Source: Limnanthes douglasii subsp. nivea | Lineage: Eukaryota; Streptophyta; Magnoliopsida; Brassicales; Limnanthaceae | Assembly: GCA_036936605.1 (NCBI GenBank) | Contig: JAUPFV010000003.1 | Span: 80,150,273-80,214,272, forward strand | Length of the DNA stretch: 64,000 nt | Direction of reading: 5' to 3' | Part shown: piece by piece, positions 22,025 to 34,217 of the stretch | Layout of the letters: each line of letters begins with the position of its first letter | Position numbering within the stretch: the stretch's first letter is position 1 | The notes under the pieces: model-generated | Databases searched by the model: none | Told to the model about the DNA's origin: nothing | Seen by the model: the letters and a program-made list of their open reading frames with translations, nothing else | Position numbers and translations under genes: made by a program

Positions 22025-22860
22025 TTAATGAGAAGACTCATCGACTTCAATTGAGATCAGATCAGATTTTATTTGAAAACCATCTGAATTGGTCAAGAAA
22101 AATTCTTCGAACTTAACCAGATAACAAGATCTTGGAAGCAGAAACTTGAAACTGTTAAAGAGCAAAAGGAACTTAGACTGAACTAGTATTGATATAACAT
22201 AATCCCAAGCTTTCAAGTAGAACAATTGAGAGAAGATCTGCAGGAGCATTAAACTGAGAGATTTCAATTTTCTGCTTGCACCTTAGTGTCCACTTTGCAA
22301 GCCAATTTGCGGTTGTGTTCTGATTTCGAGAAATGAATTTGATTATCATTGAAGGATGAATCAGTCTTCTGTATATCAAACTCAGGGTATTCAAATACCA
22401 GGGACTCTTCCCCTTGGCTAGATAACTTATTAATGCCTGACTGTCTGATTAAATATCAAGCTGAAACCAGTTGTTTTCTCTGCACAACAACAAACTTTCA
22501 AGAAGATCTCGAGTCTCTGCCATGATTGGAGTCATCTACCCAAAAAATTTGCCCAGACCCTTAGCGATATCACCCTCATGATTTCTGATAATCATACCTA
22601 CATCAGCTTCTCCATTTTAAATGCAAACGACATCTACATTAAGCTTCATTCTAGCTTCAGTAGGAGGGAACCATTTCAGGTAAGTTTCTTTTCTGGATTT
22701 ATCATAGATCGAATTGCATCCCAGCATAAAACCTACATCAGTTGCCTTAAACCAGTGTTTTTTAGTTAATTTATTTAAAGTATCCAACCTGCAAATAATT
22801 TTGTTAATATGATTAATAGCATAATTAGCAGAGATGATATTGTTATTAAACTTCAATTCA
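22025..22860 (-). pseudogene. LINE RNase H domain
   Basis: From about 22690 down on the minus strand: a WFPPTEARMKLNVDVVCI start, where plant LINE RNase H domains normally read P..G..KLNxDGA, then IRNHEGD and LLESLLLCREN, then SDSQALISYLAKG-like words and the tail LIHPSMIIKFISRNQNTTAN. The expected catalytic Asp context is changed (NVDVV), and a stop and a frameshift break the domain, so it is inactive. Confidence 0.7.
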
Positions 22861-23021
22861 TTTCTGTATTTTCAGACCACCCAGCAGATTATATGAGGAA
22901 TGACATGAGTTCTATACACTTTAAGATTAGAAAACCAAAACCATTCTCTCACCATATGCGTTAAACTCATATAATTCTCAATTTTGATGTTAAATAAGAG
23001 ACTGAAATGCTTCCAAATGCT

Positions 23022-23630
23022 TCAGGCATACTTGCAGCTTACAAATAAATGATTTATGTTTTCACAATTTGGAAAGAAAATGCACTTTGAAGCTAAACTA
23101 ACATGTCTGAATTGTAGAGTATATGCAATAGGTAGATAGTTTTTAATAAGTTTCGACATAAAGAAAGAGAACTTCCTGGGTGTTTTTTGGTTCCATATTT
23201 TCTTGTACAATGAAGATTTGCTGAAGTGTTGTCTAATGTTGTTCCATGTGTGGCTTGTATTGAATCCCATGTTAGGAGAGTCAGCCCAGGTAATCCTGTC
23301 TTTTTTAGAAGGATCAATCTTGAAAAGCGAAATCTGTTTGATTCTTTTTTCATCCAGAAAGCTTCTCAACAAGTCAGTGTCCCATTTGTTAGCTTTCCAA
23401 AATGTTTTAACTTTATGATCCAGGTACCATAGGTTTTCTTCAGAGTTGTGATGATCCATAATTGGGGCTTGGTTGTGCCAGTTTTCCAACCATAAATGCA
23501 TGTCACAGCTGCCCAGTAACTATCTAACATTAGTTTCAACAGAGTCTTTAATCTTAACCAAACGTTTCCAAGTATTTGAACCAGGTTTTTTAAGATGATT
23601 TCTTTTATTGTAAATGACATGCATCATTTT
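23022..23630 (-). pseudogene. LINE zinc-binding (zf-RVT) region
   Basis: Contains WADSPNMGFNTSHTW, KKIWNQKTPRKFSFFMSKL and LASKCIFFPNCENINHLFV, the W-x-x-x-P-K-x-x-F and C...C...H pattern of the zinc-binding region that follows reverse transcriptase in plant L1 elements. Confidence 0.75.
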
Positions 23631-23896
23631 TTACCAGAAACTTTCATGCTTTCTATAGTTAAACCGTAGCTTTTGAGAAATATTATTCTGAATATGAGTT
23701 AAACTTCTGATATTCAGACCTCCTTCATCCAAAGGTCTACACAGATTCTTCCAAGCAGTCTAGTGAGTAGTTTTAACCTCAAATTTTGATCTCCAAAGGA
23801 ACTTATTAAAAGTTTTTTCAAGCCTTTTGATCACACTTAAATAAATTAAAGTGTTATGCATCCAATAATATGGTACTGACATAAGAATAGAAGAGA

Positions 23897-25333
23897 TCAA
23901 CGAGAGCCTTCCCCAAAAAACAGATATTTGTAGTCCCAATCAGCTATCTTTTCGTTGATATTATCAATCAGCTTTCTGAAATTCTTGGCTTTGTTGTTGC
24001 AGCTAAGATTTATCCCTAAATAGCTTAGACGTAGATGCTCAGCTTTGAATCCATTACTTGTTTCCAAGACAGCAATCCTGCTTTGGTGAAGTCTACTTGA
24101 GGTAATGATCTGCGTCTTCTCTTTGTTTATTAATTGTCCTGAAATCAGTTGATATCTGTCTAGGAAACAACTAAGAATTTTGATAGATGAATCAAGGTTG
24201 TTAGTGAAAACTAATATGTGATCCACAAAAGAAATGCTAGGAATAACAAAAGAGGATCTGGAGGCAAACAACATGCTTTTCTTATGATTATATAGCTTAA
24301 AACCCACGAAGGAAAAATTCTTCACTTATGATGAAGAGGCTTGGGGACAAGGGGTCCCCTTCCCTCAAGCCTCTTAAGGTCTTATTATACCCGTAAACAT
24401 TTCCAGTGATCAGGATAGAAATGTTAATATCTTTTATCATATCACCAATGAGCTTTATAAACTCCTTAGAGAAACCAAATAAGAATTGGACATTTAAAAT
24501 GAAAGGGATGGACATCATAGCAAAAGTCTTTGACATGTCTAATTTGACTATGATGTTCCCTTTAGAGAACCTTCTATTCATATCATAAACCATATGTTTT
24601 GCAACCAGAATGTTCTCGTGAATAGATCGATTTCTAACAAAAGCACCTTGAGTGCTAGAAATGATAATAGGAATGATATTGGATAGTCTACTATTGATTA
24701 ACTTTGAGAGAATTATATTAGTCATAAAGCATAGACTAATGGGACGATAATGATTCCAGTATGTAAGATTCATTGTCTTGGGAATGAGACACGGCCCAGT
24801 AGCAAAGATCCCATTTGGGATCTTATTACCAGATATGTAAGAGTTCAAAGCAATAATCAGATCATCTTTAATTATTTTCTAGCAAACTTTCTAAAAAATA
24901 ACGTTATACCCATCAATGCGTGCTGCACTTTCAGAGTTCATTGGGTCAAGGATAATCCAGAGTTCTTCTGCATTTGTAGCTTTCATCAATGATTCATTTT
25001 CAGCATCAGTGACCATGTTAGGGATAGAAGACATTAAATCATCTTCATACATTTATCCTCCACCTCTTGACTTTCATAACATTTTTTGGTGTAGAAAGAC
25101 TTGAAACAATTCTCAGCACAGCCTCCAATGTCATCAGAGTTATAGATCCACTTACAACCTTCCTTGATTTCATTGATGGTATTTTTACTTCTCTTCTTTG
25201 AAAGAAAAGCATGATACATTTTAGTGTTATTATCCCCCTCAATAAGCCAAGAACTATAAGACTTTTGTTTCCAAAACTCCTCTTCATTTCTTAGTGGCTG
25301 CAGGTATAGACTGTTAGTTTTCCTTAGATTCAT
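23897..25333 (-). pseudogene. LINE reverse transcriptase
   Basis: The N-terminal thumb-like part (YSSWLIEGDNNTKMYHAF, FLSKKRSKNTINEI) lies at 25333-25034. The fingers and palm lie at 24848-24297 (YRPISLCFMTNIILSKLINS, STQGAFVRNRSI, NIIVKLDMSKTF, LRGLREGDPLSPSLF), and the catalytic loop at 24325-23897 reads FVDHILVFTN where FADD is expected, so the second Asp is replaced by His. Several frameshifts divide it. Confidence 0.85.
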
Positions 25334-25599
25334 TTTTGTAGTTTAATTGTTCATTCTCGAATGAAACAACTCAGCTTCTTTAACATTATTTTCAATCTCT
25401 TTAACTTTGCTGAAAATATTTCCAAAACAATTAGTATTCCACACTTTAAGACAGCTTTTTAGTGTCTTGAGTTTAAACCAAAATATCTCACTAAGAAGTA
25501 CTAATATTCAAACTCCAATTCTTCGCAACCACATAAAGAAAAGAAGGATCATTTGTCCACATGTTCATAAACTTGAAGCTTTTATTCTTGTAATTTAAG

Positions 25600-26227
25600 C
25601 TTTAGTATGATCATCAGTAGCAGTTATAAGAATAGGGGCATGGTCAGAACATGTTCTTACCATGTGAATGACCTATGTTTTGTTAAAGATAATAGTCCAG
25701 TTACAGTTGAACCTATCTAGATCAAGACGTTTCCACTTCAAGCTTCTATTCCATGTGAATTTTAAGCCGAGAAACCCAGCATCACCCAGATGGCAGTCAC
25801 TAATAGTTTGCACAAAATCATCGGTGTTATTTTGATCATAAAGATTCCACCCAAGTTGTTCATCTGAAGAAGCAATGACGTTAAAGTCACCAACAACAAG
25901 CTAGCCCTGATCAGCCGTGGAGATAAACTTCAATTGATCATATAAATCCAGCCTAACCAACCTGTTACACTTAGCATAAACTACAGTTAAGGGAAATATA
26001 ATGTTATCGTTAGTGCTAATTTCTAAGTTTAGACATTGATCATGATTAACTAGTATGTTAATATACAGATCATCAGCCCAAAAGACCCAAATCTTGTTTG
26101 AAACATTAAAAGAGAAATTCGAAAAACCCAACACAACAGCAATATCAAAAAAATTCCCAGAATTTTCGAGAGGTTCTTGGATTGCCAGGATGCTAATCTT
26201 GTCCTTGAAGATAATGTCTTTCAGTCT
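25600..26227 (-). pseudogene. LINE endonuclease
   Basis: An endonuclease/exonuclease/phosphatase domain. The N-terminus near 26215 reads ISILAIQEPLEN with the catalytic Glu. Then KIWVFWADDLYINIL, VVGDFNVIAS near 25890 (Asp/Asn pair) and VRTCSDHAPILI near 25640 (the terminal Asp-His pair) follow. One internal stop interrupts the domain near 25902. Confidence 0.8.
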
Positions 26228-26620
26228 TCTGATAGACTTATATACAATATTCTATGTTTAATTTTAGCAATGCGGGATTAAGGTTCCTCTATGGGACGAA
26301 GTTTATTATTCACTTTCTCCCTTAAACTTTATCCTATTAGTTTTCTGGAAATTCGGCGGTTAAGCCTTATATGGCTCTCATACCATGTTAAAGTTCGTGT
26401 GTGAATGTGACACATACCTCACGGGACTATCAAGATATTGTTAGCTTTGCGCCCGTAGGCGCGCACGTATTTGCTTTTGGATGTACTCCAAAAAATCCTC
26501 TAACTAGTTGAGATGGATTCAAACTTATATACACTCTTTTATGTTCAATCTTAGCAATGCCGGATTGGAATTCCGATATGGGATGAAGTTTATTCTTGAC
26601 ACTAAATCTTCAGTCTTAAG

Positions 26621-27229
26621 TTCTTAGCCTCGAACTTTTCTCCACACAAACTTCATCTCTTAATTTTATATTTTCTCATATTCTTCTTCTCTGAACTTCT
26701 GCTTTCTTCTTTGATAATAATAATATCATTGAAGTCCAATAATGAATAAATTAGATTTTAGAAAATAAACCAAATCAGCACAAAATCATTTGTTTTTTGT
26801 TGGTTTTTTTATATAATTTTTTTTGTACTCAATATATTTTTAATAGATATGATTGAAATAAAATAAAATCTATTAACTGAATATAAATATATATTACTTT
26901 TTATTTTCAAGTGACATTTACTTAAATTTTAAAAAACAACAATTGTGCATTGAAAACCATTTTAAATTATAAAATTAATATCGATTATGTAATTTGGTTT
27001 CCAAACTTTGATAAATAAAAGGTCGAAGTGATAGTTAAAATTAATTTTACACCTCAATAATCTAAGGGAATGGCAGTGAATATACTCTTCGTTAAAATAA
27101 CTATTCTGCGAAGAAAATCAGTATGACACACCCATAAAGAATTTTTTGGCAACCTAACACGTTAATACCTAACCAGTTTTATAATCTATAAAAGAAAATG
27201 CTAGATACCTAACCATTATATTTCACTTA
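26621..27229. other. AT-rich spacer, no gene
   Basis: Nothing recognisable; runs of TTTTATATAATTTTTTTTG type. Confidence 0.5.
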
Positions 27230-27380
27230 ACCGAATTTCAGGAACATTGGTTGACATTCCAACGACCATTTCCACGTTGTTTTTACACTTTTGGACGTTG
27301 ACATCCTTATATAACTAAACAAAATAAATAGAAACATTCATTCATCTCATCCGGATATATATACCTATAAGAGAAAACAA
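27230..27380. repeat. Dispersed repeat, copy 1
   Basis: Shares GAATTTCAGGAACA, TTGACATTCCAA, ACCATTTCCA and ATATATACCTATAAGAGA in the same order with 56938-57135. The copies are diverged, with several indels. It ends in a TATA-like word. It could be two old copies of one unclassified element or of one promoter region. Confidence 0.65.
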
Positions 27381-27748
27381 CAAAAGGTATTCATTTGGCA
27401 CAATTTGAGTCAAGTTATTCATAACGCCATACGAGAAGATGAAAATAAAATTCAATGACTTGGATTTTACTTGCTTTATAGAAACACAGTAACTCACCAT
27501 ACGTATTACCTGTGAAGATAAAAAAAAGTGGAAAGCCACCTTGCGGCTCTCAACTCCAACATAGCCGTTTCCATGATTTCTTTCGTCTAACGTGAATATG
27601 AACAACAAGTTTATGATTAGTCAAATAGATAAGAATAGTAATATAGACATAACTAATTTTTTATTTTGGAAAATTATGATTATTCCAATAATCAAAGTAG
27701 ACGGTATGTTTGGCCATGGCCACATTTCAGGTGAATTATTCTGTTTTC
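27381..27748. other. Spacer, no gene
   Basis: No supported ORF. The minus-strand frame at 27342-27608 is unrecognised and starts inside a repeat. Confidence 0.45.
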
Positions 27749-28500
27749 TGTTGAGAATATAGGCACGTCATATTCTTCCACTTTTTATAAGTAGGAACAA
27801 TCGGATCTGCACACTAGTGTGATATTATCCGTTTTGGGTCCGAAGGTCCGCACGGATTTGTTTTTGGTCCAATTTTAAAATGTCTCATACAAGTTGAGAT
27901 ATGGTCTTACTTATATACTAATGATCCTTCCAATGTTTAAACGATATGGGATGTGGGAATTTGGTCATCATCCTAACAAATCCTTATTTCAAACGAAATA
28001 TCATTTTAGTCTCCTCTCAATTGACTTTCATATGCCCATTCTAATTAGGTTGGTTCCTTACAATAGATTTATCAGCTCACTCATATCACCATACTGCATT
28101 GTTACTTAACGTCATTCCAATCAAGTACCACTGTTTTAATATACTCCAATCAAGTCACACCGCTTCATGAGCCACGGGTACTCCAAACTAGGTCACACGA
28201 GTGATCTTATAAAACAGAACATTCACCTTGAGCACGACTGCTGGTTCATCATGTTCGTTCTCCGAGAATTTTACCATCATCGCATTTTGTCTAGGCCTGG
28301 AGCTCTGATACAAATTTGTTGGCAATATGAGTACCGCATATTTCGCCTTCGTATATAAGTAGGAACAACCCTATCTGCACACTAGTATGATATTATTTTC
28401 TTTGGAACTAAAGGCCCGTACGGAATTTCTTTTGGTCACTTCCAAAAGGCCTCATCCAAGTTGAGATATAGGATGTGAGACTTTGGTTTCCACCCTAACA
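27749..28500 (-). mobile_element. TRIM element 2
   Basis: Left LTR 27749-27978 (TGTTGAGAATATAGG to TCCTAACA) and right LTR 28317-28500 (TGTTGGCAATATGAG to CACCCTAACA). The primer site complement GCTCTGATACAA is at 28302-28313. It is in the same family as TRIM 1, with shared LTR words GCACACTAGT, GATATTAT and CTTTTGGTC. The internal 340 bp is non-coding. I found no clear target duplication. Confidence 0.8.
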
Positions 28501-28609
28501 TTCGTCAAAGTTTGTATCTCATTCTGTTGGTAACATGATTTAGAATCCAACATATGAAGAATGGTAATCTAGAGACTAGCTATTGCTAGGATGGTTGTTG
28601 ACCATTATA

Positions 28610-31600
28610 TCCCCTAAAATGGCAGCTCAACTTTTGAACCAAGTGTCTGCTAAGAAATTGTGGGATATCTTAACAAGGCTCTTTGGCTTAAAAATTAGAG
28701 CCTTAGTCTCTTATTATAAGATTCAGTTCCAAAGAACCGGACAGGAATGACAGACCATGGAGGATTCTCTCGCCGAGATGGAATTTATTACTAATAACTT
28801 AATGTTAGCAAGTATGCAATGTCACAATTGATGACTTAGTTTCACAAGTCCTTGTTGGCCTAGACTAAGACTATAGTCATATACTTGTAAGTCCAACCAA
28901 AAAGAACATTATAAATTGGGTTGATCTACAAACTCCTCTACTGACTTTTGAAACCATATTAGATGACGTCTCTAGTCTACAATCTCATATGGCTAATATC
29001 ACTCTGAAAACTACCAATATCAATTCAGACAGAGAGGAAAACAAGTCGCAATGTGGTAATCATAAGAACACATATACCATAGGCCAAAGCTCATAACCTA
29101 AAGGACACGATTGTAGAACCATAGGAATGAATCAGTATAACAATATAGGAATGTATAACAATACTTACAGGGGACATTGAGGTAAATACTCTCAAATAGA
29201 CCAATTTTCCATATTTTTGACAATTTTTGGTCATTTTGCTACAACATGTTGTTACAAAGGATAATCCCGATTCTATGAGCTTCATACCTAGTGAGCAACA
29301 ACAACATAATACATGTCAGTCAGATTTAAGTGTCTCTTAAATATGATTATGGAGGAACATATCATGTTACTCACAACTGAAGCTTAATAAACTGATGGGT
29401 TGATTATGGAGGTAAGATCTTTGTCAAAATTGGAAATCGTCAAAACTGTTTAATTGAAAAATTTGGTAACTCTAGCATTCATATAGTTGATAATAAACAA
29501 TTAGCTCTTAAAAATATTTTACATGTTGAATTCTTTAAGGATTTATATTCTGTGAAGGATTTAGACACAGTGAGGACTCTATTAATATTAAGATCTAAAC
29601 GAGGACTCTATTTCAGTAAGAATTCACCTAAGTTTCAAGATTCTAGTCCTAGTGTTTTTATTTTTGAGTTTATTTCCGTTAATAGCAATTTTGTGTCAGA
29701 AATAGAGAGCTGTCATATAAGACATTGCTATATCTCATTTCAATTTTTATAAAAATTCTTTGATAAGGTAATACCACCAATGGAATTAACGAAGAATATT
29801 TTATCACTAACGTTAGCTTAGAAAACCAAACACATTTCCTTATCTTAGTTCTAATTCTCATGCAACCAGTGTTCGATCTTATTCATACAAACCTTTGTGC
29901 CTGCCCCAATCTCAACCAGAAATGGTTTCAAATATTATATATTTTTAAGAATATTTATCAATTTATCATGGATTTATCAATTAAAAAATAAAAGTGATGC
30001 ACTAAAAACCTTTATACAGTTTCAAAGAATGGTTTAGGTAAGTTTTGAAAGAAAAATCCAAGTATTGTAGATTAAAAAATGTGGTGAATACCATATATTT
30101 CTATCACACACTACTCAGTATGGAATAAAACTAAGGTATGCATGTCCTTATCTTTCTCCCCAAAATAGTAGGACATAGAGGATACATACACACACAATTC
30201 AGACTGGCATTACACTTTTAGCTCGGTCTCGACTACCCTTTTTCCTCTTGGTTTGATGCATTTATTACTGTAGTATATCTTATCAATAGGCTCTCAACTC
30301 TTGTATTGCAGTACAAGTAAACCTATGAAAAGCTATATATTACAAGAAACGTGATTATTCATTTATAAAAGTATTTGGATGTACTTGATATCCTTGTTTA
30401 AGACTATTTCAAAAACATACTTTCCATTATTACTCTATCAAATTTTTATTACTAGGCTATTCTACTAATCGCAAATGCTGTAAGTGTTTTTTAGGCGTGT
30501 TTTCTTTAATACGGTAAAGTTTTTTGTGCTAAACAGTTTCTACAACCTACTCCTAATCAGTCTTCTTTTAGTATAAGTTTAGGGTAGTTAAATAGCTTTC
30601 CCTACTCTTGACTCTAAGTGCAGTGAGTTAATGCAATACAACTTACCAAAGACTACTGGAGACCAACACTTACTTGGATCATGTCCTGGTTTCTAGCCAA
30701 GTATGCCATCACCTTCTACTTCTTATGGTTATTTTTCTCCAACTCCAACTTATTATCTTGCATCACAGACACATACATAAACTCATATTATTCATCAGTC
30801 TTCTATAAGCCAACCTAATAACTCATGACATTTTATTTCTTCTCAATCTATTACATAGTCTATGAAATATATTTCCCCTAATTCACTCAAACTTCATATT
30901 GATCATTCTCTTCCAAAACATTCAACTTCAACATTATCTAGGATATACTCACTACCTATTCTTCATCCTATGAATACCAGAGGAAAATATGGTATCTCAA
31001 AACCCAAAAATATCTTTGTTAGTCGTACAATAACTTGTAAAGGTCTACCTAGAGAACCAACTACTTCCAAATAAACAATAGTTTTTAACTGGTTGAGTCC
31101 AATGCATACAGATATACAGGCGTAGTCCAATAATACTTGGACTTTGACAAATTGGTTACCAATTATGAATTTGGTTGGCTCTAACTGGGTTACAAAATTA
31201 AACATGTTGTTGATTGGTCAATTGAGAGGTACATAGCTCGTTTGTTGGCTAAGGGTTTTCACCAAGGTCCGTGGATTGACTTTGACTTTGATGAAACCTT
31301 TAGCCATATGCTCAAGGCTTCTACCATAAAGTTAATCTTAAGTTTTATTGTTTCAAATCATTGGGTAATTTATCAGCTTGATATCTTAAATGGGTCTCTA
31401 AGTGAGACAGTTTATATGGCTCAACCTTAAGGGTTTATTTACTAAATTATACCATACTATGTATGTAAACTAAACAAGGAATCTATTATCCAAAGCAAGC
31501 ACCTCGTGCTTCATGTTCTAACTGTGTGAGGTACTGGTCAGTTGGGGCTTTCAAAATTCCAAAACCGATAGTTTTATGTTCTTTTATGTTACTACTCATG

Positions 31601-32525
31601 AGACATTGATCATATTAGTCTATGTGGATGATATTATAGTTACTAAAAATCCACTTAATTCTGTACACATATTTATTACTCAGCATAATGCAGTTTTGTC
31701 ACTTAAAGATATAGGAAACCTTCATTAATTCCTAGGAATATATTTTATAAAAGACTTTACTAGACTTTATCTAACTGAAAAAGGTATATAAAAGATCTTC
31801 TTACAAGTGCTGAAATGAGCTCCTCAAAATCTTATCTCACTCAGATGGTTGTTGGTCGGTGTCATTCTCTTCATGATGAAAACTTTCTTCCTTACATTAT
31901 ATAAGATATGACATCTCATTTATTGTTAATAAATTTTGTCAAATTCTTAAAATCTCCTGCCAATGTGCATTTACAATGTGTTAAACACGTACTGTGGTAC
32001 TTATCTTGGCCAAAGGGCCTTAGATTACCTATCAAGACAACTACTCAAATGTGTCTCTAACGCTGATTTGGCGAGCGCACCTGATGAATGTAGACTAGTG
32101 AGAGTATATTGTGTATTTCTTATATATTCTTTGATATTTTGGTCCTACAAGAAATAACAACTTGTTGCCATATTTTGCATAAGGTCATAGTTTCAAAATC
32201 TAACTAATCTCATCGTTGGATGTGGTTTCAATATCTTCTTTGGAACTTCGAATTCATCTTCCTCAAGTCCTAATTGTTTGGTATAATGACTCAGGGGTTG
32301 CATCGCTACCTTTAATCCGGTCTTTCATGCAAGAACTAAACACATCAAAATAATTATGCATTTTGTCAGAGATCCGATCATACACCAACAACTTAAAATA
32401 TAGTATATACCATTACATGACCGGACCACTGATTTTTTTCAATAAGCCTCTCACTCACGCTCAATTTGGATTCTTAAGGGACAAACTAGGACTTTGTTTC
32501 CCTCCGTCTAGTTTACGATGGGATA
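28610..32525 (+). pseudogene. Decayed copia polyprotein
   Basis: A plus-strand copia of the same broad family as 14285-18244, full of stops. Gag (DDLVSQVLVGLD near 28830; NWVDLQTPLLTFE), pre-integrase (KDLYSVKDLDT, then LRSKRGLYFSK near 29590), integrase start (FDLIHTNLCACPN near 29880), a linker with NTRGKYGISKPKN near 30975, RT (LLAKGFHQGPWIDFDFDETF near 31240; VYVDDIIVTKNPL near 31620), RNase H pieces, and the tail (HDRTTDFFNKPLTHAQFGFL, RDKLGLCFP) ending about 32510. It begins right after TRIM 2. Confidence 0.82.
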
Positions 32526-33028
32526 TAAAGATAAAGAATGGAAAGGTTATTTTGAATCATGCCCTTGAAGTTGAAGAAGAAAATGGTAGTCTAAGAAATG
32601 TAAGAGGTAGCTCGAGCTATACCTAAGTGATGAGTTGAGGTCCTAAGTTGTGTTGGGTCTCTAAGACTTGGACCAGGTTGATGTGGCTCATGGGCTGCAA
32701 GCCCGAATCTAAAATATTCACTAGAGTGACTAAATAATTTAGTTTATACATCAAATGATAAATAATAATTATTTATAAGCTAACAAAGTCAATGATACTC
32801 TATATAATACACATGTAGACCATTGAGTGGTTAATTCAAATAATACACATAAAGTTTTCAAAGGTTTCTTCTTATGTGCTTAATTTCATTTTGAAACTTT
32901 ATTATTTTCTTTAAAATATGTTTACAATTTGTATAAGATAAATTGAAATGGATCAATGAGCCTCTCAAACACTTGAAACCTCAAAGTTTTGAAGTTTAGA
33001 AACAATATGTCTACTAATAATATTTATG

Positions 33029-33030
<2 letters not shown>
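32526..33030 (+). repeat. Probable 3' LTR of the decayed copia, then spacer
   Basis: The tail is followed by a weak polypurine stretch and TATAAAGATAAAGAATGG, which parallels the start of the 3' LTR at 17808. Farther on only loose similarity remains and the LTR end is not definable. Confidence 0.4.

Positions 33031-33033
<3 letters not shown>

Positions 33034-33079
<46 letters not shown>
33034..33079. repeat. (AT)n microsatellite
   Basis: More than 20 uninterrupted AT dinucleotides. Confidence 0.95.
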
Positions 33080-33081
<2 letters not shown>

Positions 33082-33199
33082 GTGATCTTATCTTCATGTA
33101 AAAAAAGGGAATTTGTACCGGGCATTCCTAATTTGAACTAGAGGAGTACTATAAAAATCTACGAAATATATGAATATTACTTGTAAAGATCACAATCAA

Positions 33200-33650
33200 A
33201 GAGGTCATTAAATTCTTTAAATCAAATATATGTTAAATGAGATACCAATGGTTATCATAGCAGATAATGTAACTCAATTCTAAAATGAACGACTCACATT
33301 CTTTTAGACAATAAGAGGTATAATACAAAACTTCTTTTGTTATTATTATACATACAAAAATTATCAATTTTGGTCACCAACATAATAAAAATGACATCTA
33401 TAAAATATAGAAGGAAGCACCAAGGAATTCGCCCAATTTCCATCAAGAACCTTTATGGTCATATGGAACTACCCCAAGATTTGCAACAGTTAAAACATCT
33501 TTTGTTTTTGTCTGAGATAAGAGCAGTAGTATTAGTTGAAACTACTATGGATTCTTACAGAATATCAGCATATGATAAAAGAAGAAACTTTGAAGCAATG
33601 AGCGCATGTATAGTTAAAGGAGGAGAATTGTTATAAAAATTAAATCTTTT
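33200..33650 (+). pseudogene. Gypsy integrase C-terminal remnant
   Basis: Across shifting frames the plus strand reads DNVTQF, NERLTFF and IRGIIQN near 33260, then PNFHQEPLWSYGTTPRFAT near 33440, and MDSYRISAYDKRRNFEAMSA near 33550. These match the Tat/gypsy integrase order TDNGPQF, LWSYRTTP and the segment after the core. No intact domain remains. Confidence 0.6.
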
Positions 33651-33716
33651 TTACAAAAGGTTATCTTCAACATTAATTTATATTCCAACAAAAGGTTTAA
33701 CAACAACAAAAAGTTC

Positions 33717-34217
33717 TTATTTACCAAAAAGGTCAATGGTAGAGAATGTAACAAAGGAAATTTCAAAATATGATATATGGGAAGTAGAGTTTGTTAACAT
33801 TACCTCATAAATAAAAAATGTCAACTTCGGATCAATAGCCAAAATTTTATAAACCAAAGTATCAGTAGTAAAAGTTTTAAAAACTGAAATCCCTACAACT
33901 AACATATTATCATCCAGAGTCTCAACAACTTTTGTAGAAAATTCATTAATAATTTGGCCATAATACCCACATATATTCATTTTGGATATTAAAATTCGAT
34001 GTACTACCAAAAAATTTGAAGCTACTTTAGCAACCTGGGCATTGGGCTCAAATGATCTCATAACAGATCTACTAGTATGGATTTGTTTATCATTACCCTT
34101 CTTTATTTTGAAGTCATCCATTTTAAAATATATGAAATGAGCAATATAATTTAAAGACTCTATAAGAGGGAGACTTATTTCAGGAGTTGTAGTCGCAATT
34201 GGTATGCCTAATACCAA
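33717..34217 (-). CDS. Unrecognised ORF, antisense position after integrase
   Basis: A 166-residue open frame starting MVLGIPIATTTPEISL. I recognise no domain; it has mixed hydrophobic and charged composition and no clear membrane segments. It lies just downstream of a plus-strand gypsy integrase and on the opposite strand, the same position and orientation as the antisense gene of the Tat element at 36940-39922. It could be the C-terminal part of such a gene from a diverged element, but no sequence similarity is visible to me. Chance in AT-rich DNA is possible. Confidence 0.3.
   Translation of the reverse strand: MVLGIPIATTTPEISLPLIESLNYIAHFIYFKMDDFKIKKGNDKQIHTSRSVMRSFEPNAQVAKVASNFLVVHRILISKMNICGYYGQIINEFSTKVVETLDDNMLVVGISVFKTFTTDTLVYKILAIDPKLTFFIYEVMLTNSTSHISYFEISFVTFSTIDLFGK

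Larger units (their letters stand above)
21841..26227 (-). mobile_element. L1-type LINE, 5' truncated
   Basis: A minus-strand non-LTR retrotransposon about 4.4 kb long. Reading down from 26227 it contains an apurinic endonuclease, reverse transcriptase, a zinc-binding region and RNase H, then a 3' UTR ending in a short A-run (T-run on plus at 21842-21850). ORF1 is absent and the element starts at the first endonuclease residues, the usual result of 5' truncation. It lies in the LTR of TRIM 3. Stops and frameshifts throughout make it a pseudogene. Confidence 0.85.
21727..26620 (-). mobile_element. TRIM element 3, split by a LINE
   Basis: The left LTR begins near 21727 (TGTCTGAATTTAACATGG), includes TTGTTCGCTTTGCGCC and CTAGTTGAG, stops at about 21840, and resumes at about 26228 (ACTTATATACAATATTC, then GGACGAAGTTTATT). 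The intact right LTR from 26386 (TGTTAAAGTTCGTG) runs through TTGTTAGCTTTGCGCC and CTAGTTGAGATGG to ACTTATATACACTC and GGATGAAGTTTATT without a gap, which proves the LINE insertion. A degenerate primer site complement, GCTCTCATACCA (26374-26385), lies before the right LTR, giving minus orientation. The right end near 26620 is approximate. Confidence 0.65.
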
